64,000 nt of DNA, taken from NCBI GenBank assembly GCA_038562555.1, contig JBCFBK010000031.1:1-64000 (forward strand), written 5' to 3'. Made by a program: the position numbers and the translations under genes. Shown here one piece after another: positions 51,860 to 61,601 of the stretch (position 1 is its first letter; every line of letters starts with the position of its first letter). The notes under the pieces are model-generated. The model ran no database searches. It worked only from the letters and a program-made list of their open reading frames with translations, and was not told the origin of the DNA. The DNA is from JBCFBK01 sp038562555 (GTDB taxonomy: Bacteria > Bacteroidota > Bacteroidia > Bacteroidales > Prolixibacteraceae).

Positions 51860-53356
51860 TTATTGTGCCTGGGGAATATCCAGCTTGTAAACCAGGGTTG
51901 CGTCGGTATCGATATTGGTGAAAGCGGCATAGCCAATACCGTTCGAAGTAAAATCGATATAAAGGTTATCAGCTTTGGCGGGATCGAGTACGACCGGTGT
52001 TGTCCATTGTTTCGTTTCGTTGTCGAGGAAGATTACTTCGGGGAACAAACTGGCGTTTCGATAGAGGAGGTAAGGAATACCTGACGGAGACAGAGCCAGG
52101 CTGAATTCCCGGGTGTCGTCAATGTCAAGTTCCAGTATCGAGCCTATTGTACTCCAGGTTCCGGTTCCTGCATCATACTTTTTAACCTTTGGCCGGTACA
52201 GACCTGTTGTGCCCTGGTCGTCAGCATAGGCAATATAAATGTTGCCGTTTGCATCGACATCCATGTCGAAGTCACGAAGGTTTGCTTTTGTTGCTCCCTG
52301 ATCCAGATATTTATCAGCTATGGTTGTCCACGTGCCGGCGCTATTTTTATAAAGCGAGAACGTTGAGCTCTCGGCATTATAAACGGCCAGGTAAATGACG
52401 TTATTGGACAACCTGGCGGTGATATTGTATGCGTATTGAGAAGCAGGGCGTCCCGGCATTTTAATTGAAGTTGTCCAGCCTGTTCCGTTGAAATCAGAGA
52501 TATTCAACTCACGCTTCGCCAGTGCTCCTGCAGCATCGTTCATGCAGAAGAGCATCGGCTGGTTGTCCGGCTTCAGCACGATATCGTTATACGTAATCTT
52601 GACATCGGTCACACCCTTGGCTCCGACGTAGCTCCAGGCTGTTCCGTTCAGGTACATCACGGATGCCCGGTTTGTTGTTGCAGTGGGGGTGGTGAGATTG
52701 ATATTAGTATAATCGGCAAATGCAATATAGGGAGTTCCTTCGGTAGTGAATGCCATACGGATATTGGCCGCCTTGCCTTCCGAAAACGTTTCGGCTCCGA
52801 CCGATACCAGTTGACCGGCATCAAGTTTAAAGACTCCAGCCCTCTGGTTCTCTGATACGTCACTGCTCAATACATAGGCCAGATATGGGATATTCGACGA
52901 GGGATTCACTTTCATGACAAACTCTCTTAACGAAGCAGAAGTGGTTGCTACACGCGACCAAACTGCTGCGGGAAGATCTCCTACATTGATCGTATATTTG
53001 GTGTTATTGGTTCCTTCCGATACAATGAAATCGACCGGCACCGTGTAGTTGTTCGCGGTAACCCCGCTGGTTTGCTGTGTTTGGCCTACTTTGACCACAT
53101 CATCATCAGTCACTTCAAAGCGAGCGATTAAGGCACTTTTATCGACATAATCGGGAAGCAGAATGGAGATCTCGGGTGTAATGGCAGTAGCCACATAATC
53201 GTTAAAAAGGATCCCTTCATTATCTTCAGCATAGAATCCAAAGCTCTTCAGGGTAGCTTCGCCATACACGGGTTCATCTTCGCTATCCTTACTGCAGGAT
53301 GCCAGTATACCAGACAGCGCAAAAACGCAAAACAGATTCGTAATTAGTCTTTTCAT
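51860..53356 (-). CDS. Lipoprotein with N-terminal beta-sandwich and six-or-more-bladed propeller
   Basis: 498 residues from the ATG at 53356 (MKRLITNLFCVFALSGILAS); an in-frame ATG at 53398 overlaps the protease gene. Lipobox ILASCSKD. An N-terminal DUF5018-like/pilus-like strand domain (ISILLPDYVDKSALIARFEV) precedes repeated blades such as TEGTPYIAFADYTNINL, DVDANGNIYIAYADDQGT and LSPSGIPYLLYRNAS. Last gene of the minus-strand sigma/FecR/SusCD/M16 series. It probably binds a ligand at the surface. Confidence 0.75.
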   Translation of the reverse strand: MKRLITNLFCVFALSGILASCSKDSEDEPVYGEATLKSFGFYAEDNEGILFNDYVATAITPEISILLPDYVDKSALIARFEVTDDDVVKVGQTQQTSGVTANNYTVPVDFIVSEGTNNTKYTINVGDLPAAVWSRVATTSASLREFVMKVNPSSNIPYLAYVLSSDVSENQRAGVFKLDAGQLVSVGAETFSEGKAANIRMAFTTEGTPYIAFADYTNINLTTPTATTNRASVMYLNGTAWSYVGAKGVTDVKITYNDIVLKPDNQPMLFCMNDAAGALAKRELNISDFNGTGWTTSIKMPGRPASQYAYNITARLSNNVIYLAVYNAESSTFSLYKNSAGTWTTIADKYLDQGATKANLRDFDMDVDANGNIYIAYADDQGTTGLYRPKVKKYDAGTGTWSTIGSILELDIDDTREFSLALSPSGIPYLLYRNASLFPEVIFLDNETKQWTTPVVLDPAKADNLYIDFTSNGIGYAAFTNIDTDATLVYKLDIPQAQ

Positions 53357-53378
53357 TTTTTTAATGTTGATTAAGTAT

Positions 53379-56207
53379 TTAATTTCCCAAAAAATCATGA
53401 TTTCCGGTATTCTTTGGATTTAAGACGGCTTTGACCATCGGTGTCTCAAGAAATTCCTTTTTAATGACAGCTGCAATCTCGTCACTTGTGACCGCATTCA
53501 TCAAAGCATCATATGCGATGATTTCATTCCAGTCTGATTCCATGTTGTAAACGTGGTTCCTGATAGCGTTACTCCAATAGGTATTTTTTTGTGTGTTCAC
53601 TTCCCATTTCTTGATCATGTTCAGCCTGGCATCTGCCAATTCGGTATCAAGGTCGGACGGCTTTCCGGCCATGATCCTTAATTCGCTTAAAGTTCGGTTG
53701 ACGAGCGTATCTGCGTCTTCAGGCTTGCACGAAAACCGGATCAAACCACGGCGAAGGTAAACCGGATATTGGGTCGAACTAACCGATACGCTCACGCTGT
53801 ACACCATTCCCATTTCTTCCCGTAAGGTTTTCAGCAAGCGGTTGCGGATAATTTCCTGCGCGATCTCTTCCCTGAGTTTACAGGCGCTCAGGTTATCAGG
53901 CCGGCTTTCGTCCTGAAAAATGAGCGAGACTGTCGATTTGGGATTGTCGCCGGCATTCCGTTCAAAAGCCGCTTCTTTGTACGAGGGATGCCCTCCCTGG
54001 TAACTGTAGGAAGTCTTACTATTTCCGCCGGGCAATCCGCCGAGGTACTTTTCAATAAACGGCTTTATTTCTTCCAGTGTACAATCGCCTATGATCAGAA
54101 AATCAAAACCGGCAGCAGTGCCAAAGGCCGAATGAAAAGCAGGCAGCAGCCTCTCATACCGGAGTTCGGTTTGAAGAACGGTGTCAGTCAGTTCCCTTTT
54201 TGTGTAATCATTTCCGTTGAGCAACTGTTCCAGTTCCCTGTAGTACTGATCGGTTTCTGTTTTATTGGCTGTGAGGTAACTTTCAATCGATTTTTCCTTC
54301 GTCTGTTTAAATACGGCGCTGTCGGCTTTGGGCTGTGTCCATTTCAGGTATAAAAGCCTGAACATTTCTTCCATATCTTCTTTATTGGATCCGCCCACAA
54401 TTCCCGATCTTGTTTTTTCGATCAGCATTCGCATGGATATTGATTTTCCGGCAAGAAAGTGACTAAGTTCATCTCTTGTGAAGTTTCCGGCCCCACTCAA
54501 TGAGATCACTGATCCGGCATACAACCCGCTGACATAATCCATGCTGTCGAGTGCGTAGAGTCCTCCTTTCCGGAACCCGCTTAACAGGATCCGGTCCTTA
54601 TCCCGGTCAGAGTACTTGAATATTACCCGGGCCCCGTTCGAAAGCACCAGGCTGTCGGCTTCAAGAGCGGCTATCCTTTTCTTATTGATAATTTTCCCGG
54701 CCGCCGGTTCCTTTTCCAAAAGCGTTTCGGGCAGATCCATGTTCCTGACGTAAGGTTTGATTTCTGCCGAATGGATGCTGTCAAAGATCATAATTAGTTG
54801 TTTTTCCGAAGGCAACTCCTCCGCCACCCGGTTGAAGGAAGTCAGCAGATAATGCGTTTTCCCGGGTTGCCTGAGGGTATGGAGTACTTGCACCAACGAA
54901 ACAGAGTCAATCCGGCCCATGTATTTTTTTGCCAGTTTATATTCATCTTTCAGGTCAACAAACCTGTTCCCGGCATAGAAGTCAGCATAGATCTCGCTGA
55001 TAAAAACCGATGATTCCCGGGGTGTTCCCGATTCAACGGCGCGTTTCAGTTCGTTCAGATACTTCAGCTTCACTTTTTCGATCTCGGAGGGCACAAATCC
55101 ATAGCGGAAAAGACGTTCGGCTTCAGTGGCGTAGTTTATGATGCCGGGGATAATTTTTCCCGGGACGAGTTCCAGCGAGCCCATTAAGATTTTCTTCGCG
55201 TTGAGAAAGCTGGAATAAGAATAACCGGCGTTGCTGTAAGGAGGATTTTCGAAAGAGAGCGATGCGAATCGCTCCTTAGTCAGCCGGTTTAGTAACAGGC
55301 GTTCCAGGTAAGGCGGGTAATCCTTTTCCGTTTTGACAGGAGCTGGAAGATCAAGGAGTTGAATTACGCTCAGTTCAATTTTGTCGAGTGTTTCATGGCT
55401 GATCTTTTTCACCCGGACGTCCGAATAGTTTTCGATTTTATAATCGGGAACAGGTGCCTTCAGGGAAGATTTTAACCCGGAAAATCGTTTGGCAATGAGT
55501 TGTTCTGTCTTTTGCGGATCCACATCGCCTGCAACAGCCACAGCCATTAACGCCGGATCGTACCAATTTTTATAGTAATCCCGTAATTGGGTATGTGTAA
55601 AATGCCTGATTACAGCGGTATCTCCGATCGTTTTCCTTTGGGAATACCTGGAATTATTCAGCAGTTCCATGAGAAAGGCATTCTGCGCTTCATATTTGGG
55701 GCCTGTCTGTAATAGCCATTCAGACAGGATAACGCCCCGTTCTTCCTCAATTTGAAGGCTGTCGAGCGTGAGACCTCCTGCCCATTCGCTAAGGATCATC
55801 AGGGTGGTATCTACAAACGACACGTCAGAGGAAGACAATTGCAGTTTATACACAGTTTCGTTCATGGACGTGTGCGCGTTAAAATCGGTCCCGAACTTGG
55901 CACCCTTCGATTCAAGGTATTTGATCAGCGTATTTCCGGGGAAATGAGCTGTGCCGTTAAAAGCCATGTGTTCCAGAAAGTGTGCCAGGCCTCGCTGGTC
56001 TTCATTTTCGAATAACGAGCCCGATTTTATAAAGAGCCGGTATACGGCCTCTCCCTTTGGATAGTCGTTCGGATAAATATAATAGGTCAAACCATTCTCT
56101 AATCGCCCTTTGACCAGTTTGGAAGATTGTTTCAGATCCTTTGAATGAAGCGTAGTACTACATAAAAAGGGCACGCATGCAACGATAAATATTTTAACAA
56201 GATTCAT
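53379..56207 (-). CDS. M16-family zinc protease (insulinase/PqqL-like)
   Basis: 942 residues with a signal peptide (IFIVACVPFLCSTTLHS). The inverted zinc motif HFLEH has H76, E79 and H80; the third ligand is in IEEERGVI (about E155). The first catalytic M16 half is followed by M16C/second-half domains (LRYERLLPAFHSAFGTAAGF). Such proteases form a clamp that digests peptides, some imported by TonB receptors. Encoded in one operon with SusC/SusD and a surface lipoprotein, it may degrade the imported substrate in the periplasm. Confidence 0.93.
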   Translation of the reverse strand: MNLVKIFIVACVPFLCSTTLHSKDLKQSSKLVKGRLENGLTYYIYPNDYPKGEAVYRLFIKSGSLFENEDQRGLAHFLEHMAFNGTAHFPGNTLIKYLESKGAKFGTDFNAHTSMNETVYKLQLSSSDVSFVDTTLMILSEWAGGLTLDSLQIEEERGVILSEWLLQTGPKYEAQNAFLMELLNNSRYSQRKTIGDTAVIRHFTHTQLRDYYKNWYDPALMAVAVAGDVDPQKTEQLIAKRFSGLKSSLKAPVPDYKIENYSDVRVKKISHETLDKIELSVIQLLDLPAPVKTEKDYPPYLERLLLNRLTKERFASLSFENPPYSNAGYSYSSFLNAKKILMGSLELVPGKIIPGIINYATEAERLFRYGFVPSEIEKVKLKYLNELKRAVESGTPRESSVFISEIYADFYAGNRFVDLKDEYKLAKKYMGRIDSVSLVQVLHTLRQPGKTHYLLTSFNRVAEELPSEKQLIMIFDSIHSAEIKPYVRNMDLPETLLEKEPAAGKIINKKRIAALEADSLVLSNGARVIFKYSDRDKDRILLSGFRKGGLYALDSMDYVSGLYAGSVISLSGAGNFTRDELSHFLAGKSISMRMLIEKTRSGIVGGSNKEDMEEMFRLLYLKWTQPKADSAVFKQTKEKSIESYLTANKTETDQYYRELEQLLNGNDYTKRELTDTVLQTELRYERLLPAFHSAFGTAAGFDFLIIGDCTLEEIKPFIEKYLGGLPGGNSKTSYSYQGGHPSYKEAAFERNAGDNPKSTVSLIFQDESRPDNLSACKLREEIAQEIIRNRLLKTLREEMGMVYSVSVSVSSTQYPVYLRRGLIRFSCKPEDADTLVNRTLSELRIMAGKPSDLDTELADARLNMIKKWEVNTQKNTYWSNAIRNHVYNMESDWNEIIAYDALMNAVTSDEIAAVIKKEFLETPMVKAVLNPKNTGNHDFLGN

Positions 56208-56219
56208 TTAAAAGGAGTG

Positions 56220-56696
56220 CTAATTCGTTTTTGTTATTTTCAGTTCCCGTTGTTTTTGGTCACTTCCGGGAAGCCCCATGGGCAGGTTCATGCTGTTATT
56301 TTCGATCCGGATGATCAGCGAATTATCTTTCGCGGGGTCTACCCGGTGTGGCAACCATCTGACCCGTAAGGGCATATCATAAATCCCCGGCAGGAAATCC
56401 AGTATATGACCCGCCGTGACGATTTCATAGTCGACACCCTCCGTCAAACCATCGCCCGGCATAATGGAGAACTCCACATTCAGTGTTTCGCTTAGCGGGG
56501 CTGAGCTGAGATAGATTTTGTACTCGTTCAGCACTTTTGCTTCAGATGAGACGGTCAGTTCCGATATTTCTCCTTTCATAATATGGATAAAGGGTTGACG
56601 GTAGGGTTCAAACTCATCGGTTCCGCATGAAAAAAGGAGGCATATGGACGAGGCCAGAAAGAAAGTCCTTTTTATTGTTTTCCTGATTGTAGTCAT
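56220..56696 (-). CDS. DUF4843/Calx-beta-like surface lipoprotein
   Basis: 158 residues. Signal and lipobox CLLFSCGTDE. The mature part reads LNVEFSIMPGDGLTEGVDYE and LPGIYDMPLRVRWLPH, typical of the DUF1735/DUF4843 beta-sandwich lipoproteins next to SusD. Six bases downstream of susD. It probably sits at the cell surface and assists substrate capture. Confidence 0.7.
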   Translation of the reverse strand: MTTIRKTIKRTFFLASSICLLFSCGTDEFEPYRQPFIHIMKGEISELTVSSEAKVLNEYKIYLSSAPLSETLNVEFSIMPGDGLTEGVDYEIVTAGHILDFLPGIYDMPLRVRWLPHRVDPAKDNSLIIRIENNSMNLPMGLPGSDQKQRELKITKTN

Positions 56697-56701
56697 GATG
56701 T

Positions 56702-58114
56702 TTAATTTACAGTGGGGTTTGGCTGCATGTTTGGATTCGCCTCCAGTTCTTTTTGCGAAATTGGAAGGACAAAATAATCGCTCGGGTAATTCATCCGTTT
56801 GACCGCCGAGTTGGTTGAGGTTTCACGTACAAGGTCCTGCTTTTTACGGGTAATGTCGTAGAACTGGTGCCCTTCAAAGCAGAATTCCCTCGTTCGCTCT
56901 TTTTCAATCAAACGCGCCAGCGCTGTTTTATTGGATTCATTGACCGTGATCTCCGAAATTTCTTTATTCAGTCCGCGGGCAATAATAGCCTTCAGGTCGG
57001 CGGCGGCTTCACTTAGCTTGTTTGTATTCAGATACGCTTCGGCCCTGTTGAGGTACATTTCGGTTACGCGCAGCACAAACGGGTCATAATGTTTATCAAT
57101 TTCGGGAATGGCTGCCGTGATGTAATATTTTTTACAGACGCGGGTACCATTGCTTTCTTTCAGCAACTGCAGCCGGATATCGCCGGGGTCGAACAATCGG
57201 GTTAGGGTGTCGGCAGGAATCAATACGGGTGCGGCGGGTGAGAAAAATTTTGCCAGCGAAGATGATTTATTTTTCCCATTTAACCTGAGGATGGCTTCAT
57301 CGCCCGCGTCAAGAGACTGATACATCGCAACATATCCCTGGCCTTTTGAAAGCGGGATCTCGCTGATCAGTTTCGTTGAAAATGAGATGGTCTTGTCCCA
57401 GTCTTCCATGTAAAGATATATACGTGAAAGAAGCGCATAAGCAGCATTTTTGGACGCGTAATAGGGTCCCTTCGGCTGAATATCCCCGAAAAGCGTAATT
57501 GATTTTTCCAGATCACTGATGATTTGCATATAGACCTCTCCGACCGTGTTCCTGGATAAATTATCATTCGCACCGGGAGTTTTTAATAACACCGGAATAC
57601 CCAAATGGGAGGCATCGGCAGTATAGTTGAAAGGTTGGGCGTAGACCCTGCAAAGATCGAAATGAGCCAGTGCTCTTAGAAAGAGGGATTCGGCCAGGAT
57701 CCGGTTCAGTTCTTCTTTGTTTTGCGGAAACCTGGCCAGCAAGTCGGGCTGGTACTGGATAATATTATTAATGTTGGCCATTGCTGCCAGGATATTACTC
57801 CAGATCAGGCCAACGGCTTCTGTTTCATCATCGGGATCGGACGTGAAATTATACTGTTTAATCATGTCGGTACTGTTGCGGACGATATTCAGATAGCCCA
57901 TATTCCCGGCCACTTCCGGATATTCCAGGAATTCTGAATCGTAATAATCGTAAACAGCGCTGTAAGCGCCGGGAAGAGCAGCACGTATCCCTTCCATGTC
58001 GGAAAAGAAAACCGGTATGGTCGTTTTCCCGATCGGGTCTACTTCAAGGAAATTGCATCCTGTAGCAGCTGCCAGTAAAAAAGAAATAATCAGGTATTTT
58101 CGGATGAGTGTCAT
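56702..58114 (-). CDS. SusD/RagB-family nutrient-binding lipoprotein
   Basis: 470 residues. Lipobox LLAAATGCNFLEVDPI. Internal signature AESLFLRALAHFDLCRVYAQ and the ending ERTREFCFEGHQFYDITRKK and ISQKELEANPNMQPN are SusD/RagB hallmarks. Encoded 26 bases downstream of the SusC gene. The pair forms the outer-membrane importer of the second TonB locus. Confidence 0.95.
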   Translation of the reverse strand: MTLIRKYLIISFLLAAATGCNFLEVDPIGKTTIPVFFSDMEGIRAALPGAYSAVYDYYDSEFLEYPEVAGNMGYLNIVRNSTDMIKQYNFTSDPDDETEAVGLIWSNILAAMANINNIIQYQPDLLARFPQNKEELNRILAESLFLRALAHFDLCRVYAQPFNYTADASHLGIPVLLKTPGANDNLSRNTVGEVYMQIISDLEKSITLFGDIQPKGPYYASKNAAYALLSRIYLYMEDWDKTISFSTKLISEIPLSKGQGYVAMYQSLDAGDEAILRLNGKNKSSSLAKFFSPAAPVLIPADTLTRLFDPGDIRLQLLKESNGTRVCKKYYITAAIPEIDKHYDPFVLRVTEMYLNRAEAYLNTNKLSEAAADLKAIIARGLNKEISEITVNESNKTALARLIEKERTREFCFEGHQFYDITRKKQDLVRETSTNSAVKRMNYPSDYFVLPISQKELEANPNMQPNPTVN

Positions 58115-58140
58115 CGTTCAGAAAGTTTTGGAATTAAAAG

Positions 58141-61100
58141 TTAAAACATCACATCAATGCCAACAGACCAGAGCGACTCCATGGGATATCCGCTCATCGA
58201 CTGGCGGTAAGAATTTCTGTTTTTCTTGCCATAAAGCGTCCACAGGCCAGGGTTGTCGGCGATGAGGTTTAGCCTGCAACTGGTAATGCTGACTTTATCG
58301 GTCATTTTTTTTGGGACTCTGTAGGAAAGCGAAATGTTCTGCAGCCGAACGTTGGTTTTGTTATACAAATAGCGCGTGGAATTCATGGTCGAACTCGTGG
58401 AAATCCCCCAGAGCAGCTTAGGGGAAAGCGCCTGATCACCGGGTTTCTGCCAGCGGTCCAACTGATTGACCGATTGATTCTCTGACATAATGTTCAGTCC
58501 GTCTGAAGAGGTTCTCCTGTTGGACGTTGTAAATGCATAGCCGCCGATCGTATAATTTAGAAGCACCCGGAGTTCCAGGTCCCCGTAGGTGAAGGTATTG
58601 AGCATGCCCCCTGTCAGATCTGGAGTTGATGTTTTTCCCGGCACCCGGTCGTCATAACTAAACGTACGGGTAATATTGCCGTTTTTATCATACCACATCG
58701 GCATCCCGTCGCGGGGATCGACCCCGGCCCAGCGGATCAGGTAATAGGTGTTGAGGTCATATCCTTCCCGCCAGATCTGATTTCCCATTGCCTTCGATAT
58801 GCCATTGTACAGTTCCAGCAGCTTATTTTTATTACGTGATAAATTGAGAGTGGTTCTCCACTGAAAGCGTTCGTTGACAATATTATCGGAAGTAATGGTC
58901 GCTTCAATTCCACGGTTACAGATCGAGCCGATATTCCGGTAGACCCTGGTGTCGCCGGTTGTTCTGGAGACATCGATATTGCTGAGCAGGTCGACTGTTT
59001 TGTTGTTATACCATTCGGCATCGATATCCAGACGGTCAAATAATTTAATTCGTAACCCGATATTGGTCATATAAGTCGTTTCCCAGCTTAAGCCCGGATT
59101 GGGACTGGCCGACATGGAGCCGCCCGCCTCATCAATGTAATTGTCGGAATCACTGTAAGAATATGCTCCCTGGGCTTCCTGTGACCCAAGTCTTGAATTT
59201 CCGTTGCTTCCAAAACTTGCTTTGAGTTTCAGGATATTGATGGTCTTGCTCTTAAAGAAATCTTCATGATGGATGTTCCAGGAATAAGCGACCGAGCCGA
59301 AATTAGCCCAGCGGACATCCTTGCCGAAACTGGAATTCCCGTCTCTCCTGACATTCAGGGTCAGGTAGTGGCGTTTATCATACGAATAGCTTCCCTGGAT
59401 GAAGTACGACATGGAATGGTCGGTTTTTGCGCTGCTTGATCCATCCTGACTTACTGCATATGAAACTTCCCTGATGTGGTCGTTTACAAAGCCAGATCCG
59501 GAAGCGCTTACGGTATGATATTCCTTCGACATGATCTCGAAACCCGCTACGCCGCTGACCGAATGGTTACCGAACTCCCGGTCGAAATTCAAACGGTCAA
59601 TATTGGTCCACGTCAGAAAATTGACATGAGCGCGGGTGGCTATTCCCTGAGGTGTGCCATCTGTTGCCATCCCCGACCAATTGGTTCTGGCTCCATAAGT
59701 ATCTTCAAAGTCACTCTGATAATCAGCCCCTATTTGTGTGGTGAACCGGATCCCATTCGCAATGGCATAATTTAACTGAACATTCGAATTGGAAGTATAA
59801 GCCCGCTGCCGGTTATCGTTCTCTTCTCTTTCAGCAACAGAATTATAAAATTTACTGGTTTTCCAGTTGGGATTTCCGTTCAGGTCTCTGCCATCGACAT
59901 AGGCGTTGTAAAGCCTGAAAGTGCCATCCGGGTTATATGGTGAGTAGATCGGCAGGAATTCATAATAATCATGTCCGGGGTTGAAAAGCGTGTTGATGTT
60001 GTACGATGCAAAAAGATTGAACGATGTCGTTAACCGCTCATTTAATTTCAGATCGGTATTTGCCCGGACCGAATAACGTTCCTGGGTATTCCCCTTAACC
60101 GTCTGGTTGCCTTTGAAATAAGAACCCGACACATAAAAGCTGGATCGCTCATTTCCTCCCGAAAGTGAAAAATCAGTGTCGGTGTTGCTCCCAATGCCGT
60201 AAAAGACATCATACCAATCGGTTGAAGTGGTACTGTAACGATTCATTTCGTTATCCTGGAAAGGGAAGTAAGCCATGTCCAGGCCTGCATTAATATAGGC
60301 TTCCCGGGCCAATTCCATATACTGTTTCGCGTTCAGCACCTTAAATCTGGTCGATTCGTTGATCCTGGAGATACCGTATCGGGTTGAAACCTGGAAGGTT
60401 GTTTTGCCTGCCCGACCCTTTTTCGTCGTGATCAGGATGACCCCGTTCGCCCCGTTCGCGCCGTATATGGAGGTTGCCGAGGCATCTTTCAGGACGGTGA
60501 TCGATTCGATGTCCTCCGGATTAAAAAAAGACAAGGGGCTGATGGCGGCGCTCATCCCGGGGATTTGATTCGTCCGGTCGCCGGTATAGACCGGAGTCCC
60601 GTCGACGATCCACAACGGTTCGTTTGAGGCATCCAGCGAGGCTTCTCCCCTTATCCGGATATTATACCGGCTTCGGGTATTGTCGGGTGAATCGGTGTTT
60701 GGATCGATTTTAACGCCGGGAACAAGTCCGTCGAGAAGTAAATCGACCCGATTTGCCGGCAGGTTCTCAATTTGTTTTGAAGAGATCTGGAACGCGCTTC
60801 CCACCATGTCGCTTCTGGTTTGAGCAGTACCGTATGCGCCTAAAATGACAACGTCGTCAACCAATTGTTCTTCCGGTTGCATGGCGATATCAATCCTTTC
60901 CTGCAAGCCGATTAATACTTCTTCCTGTTTCATCCCGATGAATGAAAACACCAGATATTCCTTTTCGGCATAGCCAGCCTTGATCTGGTAATTTCCTTCG
61001 GAATCAGAAACCACGCCTCGTCGGGTGTCTTTCAAGATAATATTCACACCCGGAATTGGAGCACCATGGCTGTCAGTCACTTTGCCCGTAATGATCCTGG

Positions 61101-61512
61101 CTTGCTGAGCGGAGGCAGACTTCAAACCGGACAGATTTTCTGTGGACTGTCTTTCCTTTGAAAGGATCACGATCTGGCGGTCATAGATCTCATAATAGTT
61201 GTCGGTACCGGCAAATACCTCCTCCAGGATGGAACTGACCGTTTCATTCCGGGCTTTGATATTGATCCTGCGCTCAAGGTCGACCGATTTTTCGCTGTAA
61301 ACCAGGATGAACCCGCTCCTGTTTTCAATTTCCTGTAAAACATGCTGCACGGGAGCATTTTCAAAATCCATGCTGAATTTTACCTGCTGTGAATAGCTAC
61401 TCGCTGTTACCGAGACTATTGAAACAAAAATCAGGAATGTAAGTAATTTCATTTTCAGTAAAAGATTTCCAATGCTGCCGAACCGGCAGCACACCTTTCT
61501 TCTTTTTTTCAT
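58141..61512 (-). CDS. SusC/RagA-family TonB-dependent receptor with STN domain
   Basis: About 1123 residues from the ATG at 61512 (MKKRRKVCCRFG); an in-frame ATG at 61545 would add 11. Signal peptide LLTFLIFVSIVSVTASSYSQ, STN domain (VQHVLQEIENRSGFILVYSE), CarboxypepD_reg (GKVTDSHGAPIPGVNIILKD), plug (LPANRVDLLLDGLVPGVKID, ITVLKDASATSIYGANGANG) and a barrel ending SLWSVGIDVMF with terminal Phe. The STN domain points to signalling through the FecR encoded immediately upstream. Confidence 0.96.
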   Translation of the reverse strand: MKKRRKVCCRFGSIGNLLLKMKLLTFLIFVSIVSVTASSYSQQVKFSMDFENAPVQHVLQEIENRSGFILVYSEKSVDLERRINIKARNETVSSILEEVFAGTDNYYEIYDRQIVILSKERQSTENLSGLKSASAQQARIITGKVTDSHGAPIPGVNIILKDTRRGVVSDSEGNYQIKAGYAEKEYLVFSFIGMKQEEVLIGLQERIDIAMQPEEQLVDDVVILGAYGTAQTRSDMVGSAFQISSKQIENLPANRVDLLLDGLVPGVKIDPNTDSPDNTRSRYNIRIRGEASLDASNEPLWIVDGTPVYTGDRTNQIPGMSAAISPLSFFNPEDIESITVLKDASATSIYGANGANGVILITTKKGRAGKTTFQVSTRYGISRINESTRFKVLNAKQYMELAREAYINAGLDMAYFPFQDNEMNRYSTTSTDWYDVFYGIGSNTDTDFSLSGGNERSSFYVSGSYFKGNQTVKGNTQERYSVRANTDLKLNERLTTSFNLFASYNINTLFNPGHDYYEFLPIYSPYNPDGTFRLYNAYVDGRDLNGNPNWKTSKFYNSVAEREENDNRQRAYTSNSNVQLNYAIANGIRFTTQIGADYQSDFEDTYGARTNWSGMATDGTPQGIATRAHVNFLTWTNIDRLNFDREFGNHSVSGVAGFEIMSKEYHTVSASGSGFVNDHIREVSYAVSQDGSSSAKTDHSMSYFIQGSYSYDKRHYLTLNVRRDGNSSFGKDVRWANFGSVAYSWNIHHEDFFKSKTINILKLKASFGSNGNSRLGSQEAQGAYSYSDSDNYIDEAGGSMSASPNPGLSWETTYMTNIGLRIKLFDRLDIDAEWYNNKTVDLLSNIDVSRTTGDTRVYRNIGSICNRGIEATITSDNIVNERFQWRTTLNLSRNKNKLLELYNGISKAMGNQIWREGYDLNTYYLIRWAGVDPRDGMPMWYDKNGNITRTFSYDDRVPGKTSTPDLTGGMLNTFTYGDLELRVLLNYTIGGYAFTTSNRRTSSDGLNIMSENQSVNQLDRWQKPGDQALSPKLLWGISTSSTMNSTRYLYNKTNVRLQNISLSYRVPKKMTDKVSITSCRLNLIADNPGLWTLYGKKNRNSYRQSMSGYPMESLWSVGIDVMF

Positions 61513-61601
61513 ATTTTTATAAGTCAGTAATGATATTAAAGTCATTATTCAGGGGAGCCGGAGGAGGGCCTAATCTTCCCGGTTTCCCTTTTATTCTTGT
61601 T